Assembly (NCBI RefSeq): GCF_000427365.1
Contig: NZ_KE386488.1
Location: 1,895,882-1,959,881, forward strand
Origin: Rikenella microfusus DSM 15922
Lineage (GTDB): Bacteria > Bacteroidota > Bacteroidia > Bacteroidales > Rikenellaceae
Length of the DNA stretch: 64,000 nt
Direction of reading: 5' to 3'
Part shown: one piece after another, positions 8,970 through 18,402 of the stretch
Layout of the letters: the number at the start of each line of letters is the position of its first letter
Position numbering within the stretch: position 1 is the first letter of the stretch
Made by a program: the position numbers and the translations under genes
The notes under the pieces: generated by a model
What the model was told of the DNA's origin: nothing
What the model saw: only the letters and a program-made list of their open reading frames with translations
The model's database searches: none

Positions 8970-10067
8970 TTATTTCAGTTTCAGTATCTTCCGTACAGCC
9001 TTATGGTATGCGTCCGCATAAGCCTCCATGCCGTAGTCCGACGGATGTATGTGATCCACCATCCCGTCCGCCGGCATGCCGATCTCTTCGCGCGAGAGGT
9101 AATACAGGTTTTTGACCCCCTCTTTTTTCAGTTGCACATAGGCTTGGCGCTGCGCGCGGTCTGCACGCTCGTCTTCCGCGTGCCGGGCGGCGTTCGTTCT
9201 GCGGTTGGCGTATCCCGGGTGTTCGGCCAGCAGGATCGGAGTGTCCGGACGCAGTTGCCGGAACTGACGCACCGCATTCAGTACCAGCGTATAAACGCTG
9301 TCTTGGGGAACGTACATGTTCGGCATGCAGTCCACGATATACAGGGCGGCCGGTATGGAGGCCACGTAGGCGATCACCTCCGGTTCCAGCCGCCCGTTGC
9401 CCGAAAAGCCGAGGTTTACCGTCGGCAGTCCTGTCGCCCGGTGCAGGAGGTTGGTCCAGGCCATGCCCGGCCGGGATGCGCAGGCCCCCTGCGCGATCGA
9501 AGTCCCGTAAACCACGATCGGCCGCCGGGTCGTGTCGGCCGGTACGAATGCGAACGAAGCCCCCTCACGGGTTCCCACCCTGAGCCGTTTCACCGTATTG
9601 TAGAGCGGCAGGTAGAGGGTATAAGTCGCGGCCGACGACGTGTCGGGCAGTCCTTTGTACGAATAGGTGATCGGCGAACCGAACGAATAATCGCCCCAGC
9701 ACCGTTCGCCGCGCCCGTTATAGAGATCGACGCCGCTGACGCCCGTGGCCGGCATGTGGGGCATCGTATGGCCGCCCGTTACTTCGTATTGCACCGTAAT
9801 GTCGGGCGAATCGGTCGTGAATTGCAGGTAGAGTCCCGCGCTGTTGCGCGAAAGGCCCCATACGGCGTCGCGCACGATTTCCCGTGCCGGTTCCGGCAGC
9901 CGGGCATAGTCGCGCTGCGCGAATCCCCGTCCCTGGATGCAATTCGCCCCGGCTCCGGTCGCGGCGGAGTCCAGCGGGTCGTGCCATACCGTCTGTCCGG
10001 CGGCTGCGGGTGCATAGCCGGTCATAAGCATGAAGGCCGGCAGGATCGGAAAAAGAAGATGTTTCAT
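8970..10067 (-). CDS. Secreted SGNH/GDSL-type hydrolase (GxDLY N-terminal domain family)
   Basis: The 365-residue product has a Sec signal peptide ending near residue 24 (PAAAGQ). A beta-rich N-terminal domain carries GVSGVDLYNGRG, the GxDLY motif of the domain that precedes Lipase_GDSL_3 in Bacteroidota. The hydrolase domain has VVYGTSIAQGACASRPG with the nucleophile Ser (about residue 190), the block-II glycine in FSGNGRLEPEV and the Asp-His pair in DHIHPSDYG near the C-terminus. The family deacylates carbohydrate or lipid esters in the periplasm; the substrate is unknown. I chose the ATG at 10067, because the longer open frame upstream runs into trkA in another frame and lacks a signal peptide. 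It sits 17 bases after trkA. Confidence 0.88.
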   Translation of the reverse strand: MKHLLFPILPAFMLMTGYAPAAAGQTVWHDPLDSAATGAGANCIQGRGFAQRDYARLPEPAREIVRDAVWGLSRNSAGLYLQFTTDSPDITVQYEVTGGHTMPHMPATGVSGVDLYNGRGERCWGDYSFGSPITYSYKGLPDTSSAATYTLYLPLYNTVKRLRVGTREGASFAFVPADTTRRPIVVYGTSIAQGACASRPGMAWTNLLHRATGLPTVNLGFSGNGRLEPEVIAYVASIPAALYIVDCMPNMYVPQDSVYTLVLNAVRQFRQLRPDTPILLAEHPGYANRRTNAARHAEDERADRAQRQAYVQLKKEGVKNLYYLSREEIGMPADGMVDHIHPSDYGMEAYADAYHKAVRKILKLK

Positions 10068-10084
10068 ATCCTGAAAAATACGGG

Positions 10085-11425
10085 TTATCCGAAAAACGCC
10101 CCCACCTTGCCGATCGCGCTCGGCAGGGCGAATACCACCACGCGGTCGTAGGCCCGGATCTCTACGTTCCCGGTGGCGATCAGCGCCTTGTCGCCGCGCA
10201 CGATGCCGCCTACGATCGCCTCGCGCGGGAAATTGACGTGTTTGATTTTGCCTTTCGTGGCCGGGCTGCCCGGTTTGACGATGAACTCCAGCACCTCCGC
10301 GTCGCAGCCGTTCAGGCACTTGATCGCCTGCACGTCCGTATTCATCGTGAACCGGAAAATAGAGCTGGCCGTAATGAGTTTCTTATTGATGATCGTGTCG
10401 ATGCCGATGCTTTCCGCCAGCGAGATGTAGTTCATGTTTTCGATTTCGGCGATCACCTTCTTGACCCCCATCCGTTTGGCCAGCATCGCCGCGAGGATAT
10501 TGGTCTCGGCCCGTCCCGTCAGGGCCACGAAAGCGTCCATCTTGTCCAGACCCTCTTCGATCATCACTTCGCTTTTGCGGCCGTCTTCGGCGATGACCAG
10601 CGTCTTGTCCAGCATCTCCGCCAGCTTGTACGCCTTTTCGGGATTGTAGTCCACCAGCTTGATGTTGATTTCGTCCTGCAGCTCCCGCGCGATGCGTCGT
10701 CCGATACGCGAACCGCCGAGAATCATCAGGTTCTTGACCTCGATATTCGGCCGGCCCGAAAATTCCATCACCTCTCCCACCGAGCTGCGGCCCGAAATGA
10801 CGTAAACCGTGTCCCCCTCTTCGAAAAAGTCTTCGCCTCGGGGAATGATCGTCCGTCCGCCGCGCGAAATGGCCACCGTCCGGTATTCCAGGTTTTCGCG
10901 GTCGCGCGTGATTTCGATCAGCGTATGGCCGATCAGCGGCGACGAGGCGTCGAGCCGGAAAACCACCAGCGACAGCTTACCGCCCGAGAAATCGACATAT
11001 TCGGACGTGGAGGAGTGCCCCAGCAGGGTGATGACCTCCTGCGCCGCCACCTTTTCCGGGTAAAACAGGTAGTCGATCCCCATGTTGATGAAAACCTCCT
11101 TGTTGTTGGGTCTCAGGTACTCGTCGTTGTCGATGCGGGCGATCGCCTTTTTCGCCCCGAGCTGTTTGGCCAGCGTGGCCGAGAGGATATTGGTGTTTTC
11201 CTCCGGTCCCACGGCCATGAACAGGTCGCAGCGCTGCACCTCTCCCCGCTTGAGGCTGTCGAACGATGTGACGTCCCCCTCGATGGTCAGCACGTCCGAG
11301 AGGGCTGTCAGTTCGTCGAGCCGCTTTTCGTCGTCGTCGATGATCGTGATGTCGTGGTATTCGTTGCTGAGCATCTTCACGAGGTGGCTGCCCACCTCGC
11401 CGGCCCCGGCGATGAGTATTTTCAT
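10085..11425 (-). CDS. trkA: Trk potassium uptake system regulatory protein TrkA
   Basis: TrkA is the cytoplasmic NAD(H)/nucleotide-binding gating subunit of the Trk/Ktr potassium channel. The 446 residues form the classic double RCK arrangement. The first RCK-N domain has GAGEVG at residues 7-12 and the acidic NAD pocket IIDDDEKRLDEL. RCK-C follows (about 140-220). The second RCK-N has LGGSRIGRRIA (about 233) and the second RCK-C ends near 440. The membrane partner TrkH is not in the window. It is the first gene of a leftward operon, with a -7 box 22 bases before the ATG and a divergent promoter for the small membrane protein. Confidence 0.95.
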   Translation of the reverse strand: MKILIAGAGEVGSHLVKMLSNEYHDITIIDDDEKRLDELTALSDVLTIEGDVTSFDSLKRGEVQRCDLFMAVGPEENTNILSATLAKQLGAKKAIARIDNDEYLRPNNKEVFINMGIDYLFYPEKVAAQEVITLLGHSSTSEYVDFSGGKLSLVVFRLDASSPLIGHTLIEITRDRENLEYRTVAISRGGRTIIPRGEDFFEEGDTVYVISGRSSVGEVMEFSGRPNIEVKNLMILGGSRIGRRIARELQDEINIKLVDYNPEKAYKLAEMLDKTLVIAEDGRKSEVMIEEGLDKMDAFVALTGRAETNILAAMLAKRMGVKKVIAEIENMNYISLAESIGIDTIINKKLITASSIFRFTMNTDVQAIKCLNGCDAEVLEFIVKPGSPATKGKIKHVNFPREAIVGGIVRGDKALIATGNVEIRAYDRVVVFALPSAIGKVGAFFG

Positions 11426-11446
11426 GTCTGTTCGGGTAACGAGTTA

Positions 11447-11454
11447 CAAATTTA
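11447..11454 (-). promoter_or_regulatory. -7 box (TAAATTTG, minus strand) for the trkA operon
   Basis: Read on the minus strand, TAAATTTG fits TAnnTTTG and lies 22 bases before the trkA ATG. It faces away from the + strand box at 11469-11476, giving a compact divergent promoter. Confidence 0.5.
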
Positions 11455-11468
11455 GAGAAAAAATGCAC

Positions 11469-11476
11469 TATTTTTG
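11469..11476 (+). promoter_or_regulatory. -7 box (TATTTTTG) for the small Cys-rich membrane protein
   Basis: TATTTTTG fits the -7 consensus and lies 38 bases before the ATG at 11515. A convincing TTG -33 element is not seen. Confidence 0.45.
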
Positions 11477-11514
11477 CTTTTCATTCTGACAGTGAATTTT
11501 TTAAACGCAAGATT

Positions 11515-11778
11515 ATGTCAACGACACTGATAACCATACTGATCGCCATCGTCGCACTGGCCCTGTTCGTGCTGGGGCTTTCGATCACCCAGATTCGCAA
11601 AGGGCACCCTATCGAAAGCGACGTGGGGAGCAACCGCGATATGAAGCGGCTCGGAATCGAGTGCGCCTCGGCCCAGATACGCCGGGAAGAGGCTGAAAGA
11701 CTGGGCAATAAAGCCTATTTCCCGGAAGGGTGCGACGGCTCCTGCGGCAGTTGCTCCACGCAGGGCGATTGCCGGTAA
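11515..11778 (+). CDS. Small single-span membrane protein with a cysteine-rich tail
   Basis: I do not recognise a named family. The 87 residues begin with one strong transmembrane helix (about residues 4-26), then a charged region (IRKGHPIESDVGSNRDMKRL), and end in a cysteine cluster CDGSCGSCSTQGDC with five cysteines counting the one at about 47. The layout, one helix plus a C-terminal metal-ligand-like cluster, resembles small assembly factors such as NqrM in form only. The Cys spacing (C-x3-C-x2-C) could hold iron or zinc. It is transcribed alone and divergently from trkA. Its real gene status is supported by the preferred codon use and its own -7 box. Confidence 0.75.
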   Translation: MSTTLITILIAIVALALFVLGLSITQIRKGHPIESDVGSNRDMKRLGIECASAQIRREEAERLGNKAYFPEGCDGSCGSCSTQGDCR

Positions 11779-11883
11779 TACTGATAAAACGACTACTCGT
11801 GGTCTGATTTTCGGGTACGTTAGCCTGCTATTAATATATTGCAGATGAACGGGTTATTTGCCCCCTGTTTCCGGGAGGAAATG

Positions 11884-11913
11884 TTGGAGGTTAAGAAAAA
11901 TCGCGTACCTTTG
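11884..11913 (+). promoter_or_regulatory. Promoter TTG-N19-TACCTTTG of the DUF4493/PCMD lipoprotein operon
   Basis: TTG at 11884-11886 and TACCTTTG at 11906-11913 are spaced by 19 bases, the expected layout for the Bacteroidota housekeeping sigma factor. The leader to the ATG at 11969 is about 50 bases. Confidence 0.7.
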
Positions 11914-11968
11914 CTTTCAGTGGATGTCTGTCGGTTCTGGCAGGCTTTGTGCCACCAAAACGCTATCG

Positions 11969-14440
11969 ATGAGCAAACAGAAATTCGGACTTCGGATCCT
12001 GCTGATGACGATCTGGGCCGCCGTTGTGGCGGCAGGATGCGCCCGGCGCGACGATACGCCTTTCGGCTCGGAAGGCGACGCGGAGGTGTACCTGTCCGTA
12101 GGGCTGGACAATACCGAAAACGAGCAGGCGATCTCCAAAGCGGGGCAGCCGACGCTCGATCCCGACAAAGACCTGGCGGTTTATGTCATCAATACGCATG
12201 AGGACACCCTGGCGCGGTGGGCTTCGTTCGAGTCCGTGCCGTCCACGCTGAAATTCACGCCCGGAGCCTATAAGATCGTGGCCGAATACAAACCCGAAGG
12301 GATCGATTTTCCCGCGTTCGAGTCCTATGCATACAGGGCAGAGGAGAAATTCGTCGTCAAATCCAAAGACAAACTGCATATCGACCTGGTGGCCAAACTG
12401 GCCGCCGCCAAAATCTCGGTCGAGTTCGACGATAATTTCGATTTCTATTACCAGAGTTATTCCGTCGATATCCGTACCGTGGGTACGGATTCGTTGCGTT
12501 TCGGAAAAGGCGAGACCCGCTGCGGTTTCTTTGAACCCGGCAGCGTGCGCATGCGTTTCAACCTCGTGACGGCAGAAGGGCAGCGGCTGGTCTTTTCGCC
12601 GGAACCGTTGGCGAAAGCGGATGCGGCGGACTGGTACAAGCTCAAACTCAAGGTCTCGTCCGATCAGGGCAGCACGCAGGTGATCGTGATCGGTACCGAC
12701 TCCACACTGAATCCGGAAAAAGACATTACGGTCGAAGTGCCGCGGTATTTCCTGCCCAAGGATAAACCTGCTGTCGAACCCGTAGGCTTCGTAAGCGGTA
12801 CGGCGCAGAGCGTGTTCGAGGGCGAGGTGCCGAAATGGAGCCTGAGCGCCCGGACGCCGGGCGGGATTTCGTCGTTCGTCATCCGGTTGAACGACGGGGC
12901 GGGCGGCGTGCTGGCTTCTGAACTGGGGGGGGCTACGGAGATCGACCTGGCGGGACTGGGCGGCGACGACCCGTTGCGGGACAAGCTCAAAGCGGCCGGT
13001 TTCGTCTGGAGCGAAGGGTTGAACTCGCCCGAAGACGCCGCTATCTCCACCAGCGTGTTTATCGACTTCACGGACGCGATGAAAGCGGCGGAGAGCGGTT
13101 CCGCGGCCTACGATTTCCAGTTCGAGGTGACCGACAATTACGGCCAGTCGCCCGAAGCGGGGCCGTGCGTGGTGAAAGCCGAAGTCAAAGCGCCGACGGT
13201 CCGGTTCGCCGGTATAGCCGCTGCCGACATCTGGGCTACCCGCGCTTTCTTTACGGTCAGGGCCAACTATGATTTGTCCGCGGGCACGCATCCCGTGTTG
13301 CAATATCGGAAAACCGCCTCTGAAAACTGGAACGACGCCGTCGAAGGCGACGACCTGACCGTTACCGAAGCGGCCGTCGGAGGCGACGGTTTTTATGCCG
13401 CCCGATATGAATTGAAAGGGTTGCAGGCGAATACGGAATATCAGTTCCGGATTAGCGCCAACGGAAAAGAGATCGTTCCGGAAACGGGGAGCGATACCTG
13501 GCGGACGGAAGAGGCGCTGCCGGTTCCGGGCCTCGTGGACGGCGGTTTTGCGTCGGGGTGGAGCGAGGCGGCGGCTACGACGGCTTTGGGCGTGACGGTA
13601 CAGGCGCCGCCGGCCGGGTGGGCGACGCGCAATCCGCTCACCACCTCGCAGACGGCCCTTTCGCCGAATCCGGCCGGAGAGGGCAACGATGTCGCCGTGT
13701 CGGACGTATCCTCCAATAATGGAACTACATTGGTTTACAATCCGGGAAATTACAATCGTAAGGCCGTGCAGCTCCGGACGACCGGCTGGGGGCGCGGATG
13801 CTATTCCAAAACGGGAGGGGACGACGCGGGTAAATCCGGATCATTGTTATTGGGAACCGGTGCGAACGGTTCTAAGGAGGTGGGATCGCGTGCGAGGAAT
13901 ACCAGTGCGGCAATTCTGTTTTTGGGAGATTACAGCTTTACCCAACCGACGGCCGCTACCGAAACATGGACATATTGGTGGACTAGCGTCAGTTGGGGTA
14001 TCACGGGCGAGCATACCCAGGCGTATGCCTACGATGCATTTGCCGGTGAGACGATGGCCGAAGGGGCGGCTTTCGTTTCGCGGCCCGCAACCGTGCATTT
14101 CCAGTATCAGTTTACGCCCGTGTCGGGGACGGCGGGATTTCTGGTACGTGCGGAAGTCCGGGCAGCCGACGGAACCGTGATCGCCACCGGTTCGGTGCAG
14201 GAGGCGGCGCAGCAGGACAATATGACGACCCGGACATTGACGCTCGACTATAACGACACTTCCAAATCCGCAGCCGAGCTATGCCTGCTGTTCAGCTCCG
14301 ATGCCGACCTCTCGGTCGGGACTTCCGGCGGGAAAGATGTTCCGGCAAGCCCTCTTGTCGTGAAGCAGACGGACGGGAAACCGCATGTAGGAAACGTCCT
14401 GGTGATCGACAATGTGGAATTAGGATACGAATTTAAATAG
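11969..14440 (+). CDS. Surface lipoprotein with DUF4493, Fn3-like and PCMD-like domains
   Basis: The product is an 823-residue lipoprotein (lipobox VVAAGC, Cys near residue 23). A DUF4493 domain covers roughly residues 35-260, with alternating beta strands and the pattern LDPDKDLAVYVINTHEDTL...KFTPGAYKIVAEY. A second beta region spans about 275-400. A fibronectin-III-like domain (about 410-515) ends in LKGLQANTEYQFRISANG. The C-terminal domain begins LVDGGFASGW and includes WATRN, like the putative carbohydrate metabolism domain (PCMD). I chose ATG 11969 because it directly precedes the signal peptide. An 8-G run lies at 12925-12932. It is the first gene of a five-gene operon. Functions of these domains are not established; a role in binding host or plant glycans is an inference. 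Confidence 0.85.
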   Translation: MSKQKFGLRILLMTIWAAVVAAGCARRDDTPFGSEGDAEVYLSVGLDNTENEQAISKAGQPTLDPDKDLAVYVINTHEDTLARWASFESVPSTLKFTPGAYKIVAEYKPEGIDFPAFESYAYRAEEKFVVKSKDKLHIDLVAKLAAAKISVEFDDNFDFYYQSYSVDIRTVGTDSLRFGKGETRCGFFEPGSVRMRFNLVTAEGQRLVFSPEPLAKADAADWYKLKLKVSSDQGSTQVIVIGTDSTLNPEKDITVEVPRYFLPKDKPAVEPVGFVSGTAQSVFEGEVPKWSLSARTPGGISSFVIRLNDGAGGVLASELGGATEIDLAGLGGDDPLRDKLKAAGFVWSEGLNSPEDAAISTSVFIDFTDAMKAAESGSAAYDFQFEVTDNYGQSPEAGPCVVKAEVKAPTVRFAGIAAADIWATRAFFTVRANYDLSAGTHPVLQYRKTASENWNDAVEGDDLTVTEAAVGGDGFYAARYELKGLQANTEYQFRISANGKEIVPETGSDTWRTEEALPVPGLVDGGFASGWSEAAATTALGVTVQAPPAGWATRNPLTTSQTALSPNPAGEGNDVAVSDVSSNNGTTLVYNPGNYNRKAVQLRTTGWGRGCYSKTGGDDAGKSGSLLLGTGANGSKEVGSRARNTSAAILFLGDYSFTQPTAATETWTYWWTSVSWGITGEHTQAYAYDAFAGETMAEGAAFVSRPATVHFQYQFTPVSGTAGFLVRAEVRAADGTVIATGSVQEAAQQDNMTTRTLTLDYNDTSKSAAELCLLFSSDADLSVGTSGGKDVPASPLVVKQTDGKPHVGNVLVIDNVELGYEFK

Positions 14441-14483
14441 GGAACCCGCAGACCGGGTATCTTTTTCAACGATAAATCACGGT

Positions 14484-15917
14484 ATGGCCATGAAAACATA
14501 CGCTAAATATAACCGGATACGGCTCGCCGCCATAGCTATGGCGGCAGGAGGCCTGCTGGCCTCCTGCGTCGAGGCGAAAGACCCGTATAACCCGACGGGC
14601 GGGAACGAAAACCGTTACGGGACGATGAGCGTTTCGTCGCTCGGTCGCGAGGGCGATTTCATCGTGGTGGAATCCGACGGGAAGACCAAGGCCGACGGCG
14701 CGGCGGTACCGGATGTCGGGACATTCCGGGTGGCCGTGCTCGACAGCAAGGGCGAAAACGTCGTGCACGACAATATCAACGACAAGGATTACCGGTGGAA
14801 TACCTTCGCCGAAGTGGAAGGGCAGCTGGTGACGATCCCCTCGGGCAAATACAAGCTCGAAGCGGCCAGCCTGACGGACGAGCCGCAGGCCGCCTGGGAG
14901 ACCCCCTACTATTACGGCGTGCAGGATTTCACCGTGCGTATCTCCGAACTGACCAACGTCTCGCTGGTGTGCAAACTCGCCAACGTCAAAGTGACCGTGG
15001 AGTACGACCAGGAGTTCCTCGACAAGGTGGACAATCCGCAGGTGCAGGTCTATTTCGATTATACCGACGAGACAGCCCAGAAAGTGAGCGCGGATCTGAT
15101 CTGGTCTTCCTCGGAGACCCGGGCCGGATATTTCAAAGTGCCCGAGGACGGGAAACTGTACGTCAAGGTGACCGGCACCCGCAAAGAAGACGGACAGCCG
15201 CTCGGCAACGGAGAGGGGCAGACCGAGATTATCTCCGGCGTGCAGGCCATGCAGTGGCATAAAGTCAGGATCGGTTACCAGCAGAGCGGCCAGCTGTCGG
15301 CGTCGGTGACGGTGGATTACAGCACCGTCGATTCGGAACATACGGTCGAGATTCCGGACGGGGACGGAGTGATCGACGGAGGTTCGAACAACGACAATTG
15401 GGAGAACGAAGGGGGCGGGGACCAGACGGGAGACCTGGCGATCGTGGGGGCCGATTTCAACGGTTCGGCGTTCGATATATCCCAGAGGCTGACGGTGTCG
15501 GTGGCGGACAAAAATGAAATCGACGTGCGTTTCGACGCCCCGAAAGGGATCGATCGGCTGTATGTGACCATCGAATCGGACGCTCTGGCGTCGTTGCTGC
15601 CCGGATTGGGGCTGGAGGGCGGCGTGGCGTTCGACATCGCCAACCCGCCGGCGGCTTCCGAAAAGCCGGACGGCGTCAGCGAAGAGATGTGGTGGGTCAA
15701 TATGTTCGCCAATTCCGAGATCGGGATTCTCGATCCGGCCGTGCCGATCAAAGGCAAAACGACGCACACGTTCAGAGTGGGCGGCCTGATGGAATTGCTG
15801 GGCGGAGTAGCCGATCCGGCGACCAACGGACCGGCTGTGCACGAGTTCGGGTTGAAGGTGGTCGATGCGTCGGGGGCGGAGAAAGAGGCCACCCTGTCGA
15901 TCTACCTGACCGAATAA
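14484..15917 (+). CDS. DUF4493 domain lipoprotein
   Basis: This 477-residue lipoprotein has a lipobox LLASC (Cys about 28). Its DUF4493-like domain includes DVGTFRVAVLDSKGENV and IPSGKYKLEAASLTDEP, and TNVSLVCKLANVKVTVEYDQEF, which closely parallels the TPVLMVCKLLNVKVQVVEF of the next gene. It continues with an acidic, asparagine/glycine-rich linker (about 290-315) and a further beta domain. It lacks the C-terminal PCMD domain of genes one, three and five of the operon. The gap to the previous gene is 43 bases. It is probably exposed on the cell surface as part of a co-expressed set; the specific role is unknown. Confidence 0.8.
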   Translation: MAMKTYAKYNRIRLAAIAMAAGGLLASCVEAKDPYNPTGGNENRYGTMSVSSLGREGDFIVVESDGKTKADGAAVPDVGTFRVAVLDSKGENVVHDNINDKDYRWNTFAEVEGQLVTIPSGKYKLEAASLTDEPQAAWETPYYYGVQDFTVRISELTNVSLVCKLANVKVTVEYDQEFLDKVDNPQVQVYFDYTDETAQKVSADLIWSSSETRAGYFKVPEDGKLYVKVTGTRKEDGQPLGNGEGQTEIISGVQAMQWHKVRIGYQQSGQLSASVTVDYSTVDSEHTVEIPDGDGVIDGGSNNDNWENEGGGDQTGDLAIVGADFNGSAFDISQRLTVSVADKNEIDVRFDAPKGIDRLYVTIESDALASLLPGLGLEGGVAFDIANPPAASEKPDGVSEEMWWVNMFANSEIGILDPAVPIKGKTTHTFRVGGLMELLGGVADPATNGPAVHEFGLKVVDASGAEKEATLSIYLTE

Positions 15918-15969
15918 CCCCGCGTCGGCGTCCTCCGGGAGGGGGCGGATTCATTACGAAATAGCCGGT

Positions 15970-18264
15970 ATGAAGCACTTGAGGTATATGACATATGCGA
16001 TGGGGCGGATAGCCTGTCTGGCGTTGCTCGCCGGAATGGTCGGCTGTGCCCGCAGCGGCCTGGACAGCGGAGAGGGGACGATCTCTTTCTCGTTTCGGGA
16101 GGACGACGCCGTAACGGTGAAAGGGGCCGTGCGCAACGACGTGGGGTACACGCTGGATATCGTCGATCAGAAAGGCGATACGGTGGCTCATTACGGCGAC
16201 CACCGGACCGTGAGGACGATCAAACTCCGGGAAGGGGTATATACGGTCCATGCCAAAGACAATACCGAGGCGTCCGAAACGTCCCTTTTCGGCGAACCCC
16301 GGTACGGCGGTACGGAAACCGTAACGATCGAAGCGGGGCGGAATACGCCGGTGCTGATGGTCTGCAAACTGCTCAACGTCAAAGTCCAGGTCGTCGAGTT
16401 CGCTCAGGAAATCAGGGAAAATTTTCAGGAATACAGCCTGGTCGTCAAGCCGACCGAGGATTACGCGGGCCGCGACACGCTGACTTTCACCCAGACCGAA
16501 GTCGATGCGCAGCAGACCGGATGGATCGACCAGACCGAGAAAGGGCGGTTCGTGCTGATATTCCGGGCGGTCAATCGGCAGAGTCCCGAAAAGCGCCAGA
16601 TCTATATCCGGACGATAACCGACGCGGAGCCGGCCGATTTTTACCGTTTCACGGTGAAGCTGAACACGGCGGGCGACCCTTCGGACGGCGGGGCGATGTT
16701 CCGTCTTTCGGTGAAGACCGATACGAAAGAGTACGAATTCCCGTTCGGGGTGAAAGACCAGACGCGGCCCGTACCGACGGTTACCCGTGCGGACGGGGGC
16801 GATATCCGGGAACCGCTGATGACCAATGTGGATACCCGGAACGGACAGATACGGCTGAACGTACATGCCGATGCGGGTATACAGCGGCTCCGCGTCCGCC
16901 ACGAAAGCGCGGATGTGCTGCTCAAATGGGGTCTGCCCGCGCAGGTTACGCTGGGCGGAGACAACGATATGGCGACCGACGAGGCGCAGCGCGGGCAGCT
17001 GGCGGGGATCATGACCTGGGACGAAGGCTCCGTAGTGGGCGAAACCGACACGTGGCTCGACTTTTCCGGACTGATGAATACCGCGCAGTCGGGCGGCGAA
17101 TTGTTGCCGGAGGGAAATTATGCCGTCGATGTCGAGGTCTATGATTTCGATAACCAGATGGTGACGCAGACCGTTACATTGGCCGTGGCGCGCGATTTCG
17201 CCACGGGAGGGGCGATGTCGGGCCAACTGGTGAACGGCATGCCGGGCGTGGGGGCCAGATACGCTTATGTGACGGCCAAATGGATGGGGGATCAGACTCC
17301 GACGGGATTGGGTTTCCAGTACCGCGAGCTGGGTGCCGGAGACAATGCGTGGAAAACCGTCTCAGTCGGCGAGGCTGATATTCAGGAGGCGGAAAAGAGT
17401 TTCCGCGCTTTGCTGAGCGGTCTGGCGCCGGAAACGCTTTACGAATTCCGGCCCGTCGGCGACGACCTGACGCCCGGCACGACGGCCGCGTTCGCTACGG
17501 ATGCGCTGACCGGACTGCCCAATCTCGATTTCGAAGGAGGATCCTACGGCTCGTTCGACGGGGCCAGCGATGTGTACGACCCGAATATTCCCGGCGAATC
17601 CCGTTTCTGGGCGACCGGGAATCCCGGCGGGAAGTACATGGGCAGTATGGGACTCAATAAAAACGTGACATTGCCGGTGACGGGTGACGAGGCACGCACG
17701 GGCACCTCTTTGTGGATGACTTCGTATACCGTTTCTAAGATGGGGGTCAATAGTCTGGCTTCCGGTACGATTTACAGCGGTACGTTCGGCCCCGTGAGCG
17801 GTATTCCGACTACTTCAGACGATCAGCGTGCTTTTGTCCATTACGGGCAGCCTTATACGGCGCGGCCCCTCGGCCTGAAAGGGTGGTACAAATACATTCC
17901 ACAGGCTATCGATACTGATATCGACAACAAATATCCCGGACTGATCGGGCAGATGGATCAGTGCAAGATTTACATCAGTCTCGAAAAATGGGGGAGCGGC
18001 GTGACCAAACGGCCGGACAAGCCGACGGTGGTCGGTTACGGCGAGTTGATGTCGGGGGCGACTTCCGGCAGTGCGGATCAGAACGGATACGTACCGTTCG
18101 AATTCAAGATTACCTATACTTCGGCGGATGTTCCGGACCATATCGTGATGTGTGCGACGTGCAGCTACCTGAGCGACGATTTCTGCGGAGGGGCGGGAAG
18201 CTCGCTGTATATCGACGATTTCGAATTGATTTGGGAGCCGGAGCGATTGTCCGCCGGTCGATGA
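15970..18264 (+). CDS. Surface lipoprotein with DUF4493 and PCMD domains
   Basis: The product (764 residues) has a lipoprotein signal (lipobox MVGC, Cys about 25). The DUF4493 domain opens with GEGTISFSFREDD and repeats the signature VCKLLNVKVQVVEFAQEI. A middle Fn3-like region (about 410-510) includes GLAPETLYEFRPVG. The C-terminal 250 residues are a clear PCMD domain: LPNLDFEGGSYG, SRFWATGNPGG, a conserved LKGWYKYIPQ and a final FCGGAGSSLYIDDFELIWE. PCMD resembles carbohydrate-binding jelly rolls and is found in Bacteroidota surface proteins. It shares this ending with the gene at 19152, so the two probably bind related ligands. Confidence 0.85.
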   Translation: MKHLRYMTYAMGRIACLALLAGMVGCARSGLDSGEGTISFSFREDDAVTVKGAVRNDVGYTLDIVDQKGDTVAHYGDHRTVRTIKLREGVYTVHAKDNTEASETSLFGEPRYGGTETVTIEAGRNTPVLMVCKLLNVKVQVVEFAQEIRENFQEYSLVVKPTEDYAGRDTLTFTQTEVDAQQTGWIDQTEKGRFVLIFRAVNRQSPEKRQIYIRTITDAEPADFYRFTVKLNTAGDPSDGGAMFRLSVKTDTKEYEFPFGVKDQTRPVPTVTRADGGDIREPLMTNVDTRNGQIRLNVHADAGIQRLRVRHESADVLLKWGLPAQVTLGGDNDMATDEAQRGQLAGIMTWDEGSVVGETDTWLDFSGLMNTAQSGGELLPEGNYAVDVEVYDFDNQMVTQTVTLAVARDFATGGAMSGQLVNGMPGVGARYAYVTAKWMGDQTPTGLGFQYRELGAGDNAWKTVSVGEADIQEAEKSFRALLSGLAPETLYEFRPVGDDLTPGTTAAFATDALTGLPNLDFEGGSYGSFDGASDVYDPNIPGESRFWATGNPGGKYMGSMGLNKNVTLPVTGDEARTGTSLWMTSYTVSKMGVNSLASGTIYSGTFGPVSGIPTTSDDQRAFVHYGQPYTARPLGLKGWYKYIPQAIDTDIDNKYPGLIGQMDQCKIYISLEKWGSGVTKRPDKPTVVGYGELMSGATSGSADQNGYVPFEFKITYTSADVPDHIVMCATCSYLSDDFCGGAGSSLYIDDFELIWEPERLSAGR

Positions 18265-18402
18265 CAACATGACTAACCGAGCGGAAACGAGGCTTTCCGG
18301 GATCCGTTCCGCCGGGAAATGCGGCGGGGCTGGAAGGGAGGAGAGCCTTTTTCGTGTGCCGACAGAAAACCGAAATTACCGAAAAACGAACCGAGTAAAC
18401 CG

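Noticed and set aside
12925-12932. 8-G run in the first lipoprotein as a phase switch
   Set aside because: Short, in frame, and no intact alternative frame follows; slippage rate at 8 bases is likely low.
15772-17226. Other long antisense frames (also 7857-8948, 14466-15842, 24276-26069, 26993-28909, 29045-30172, 61381-63168)
   Set aside because: All lie antisense to well-identified genes in GC-rich DNA; none shows a domain or start context.
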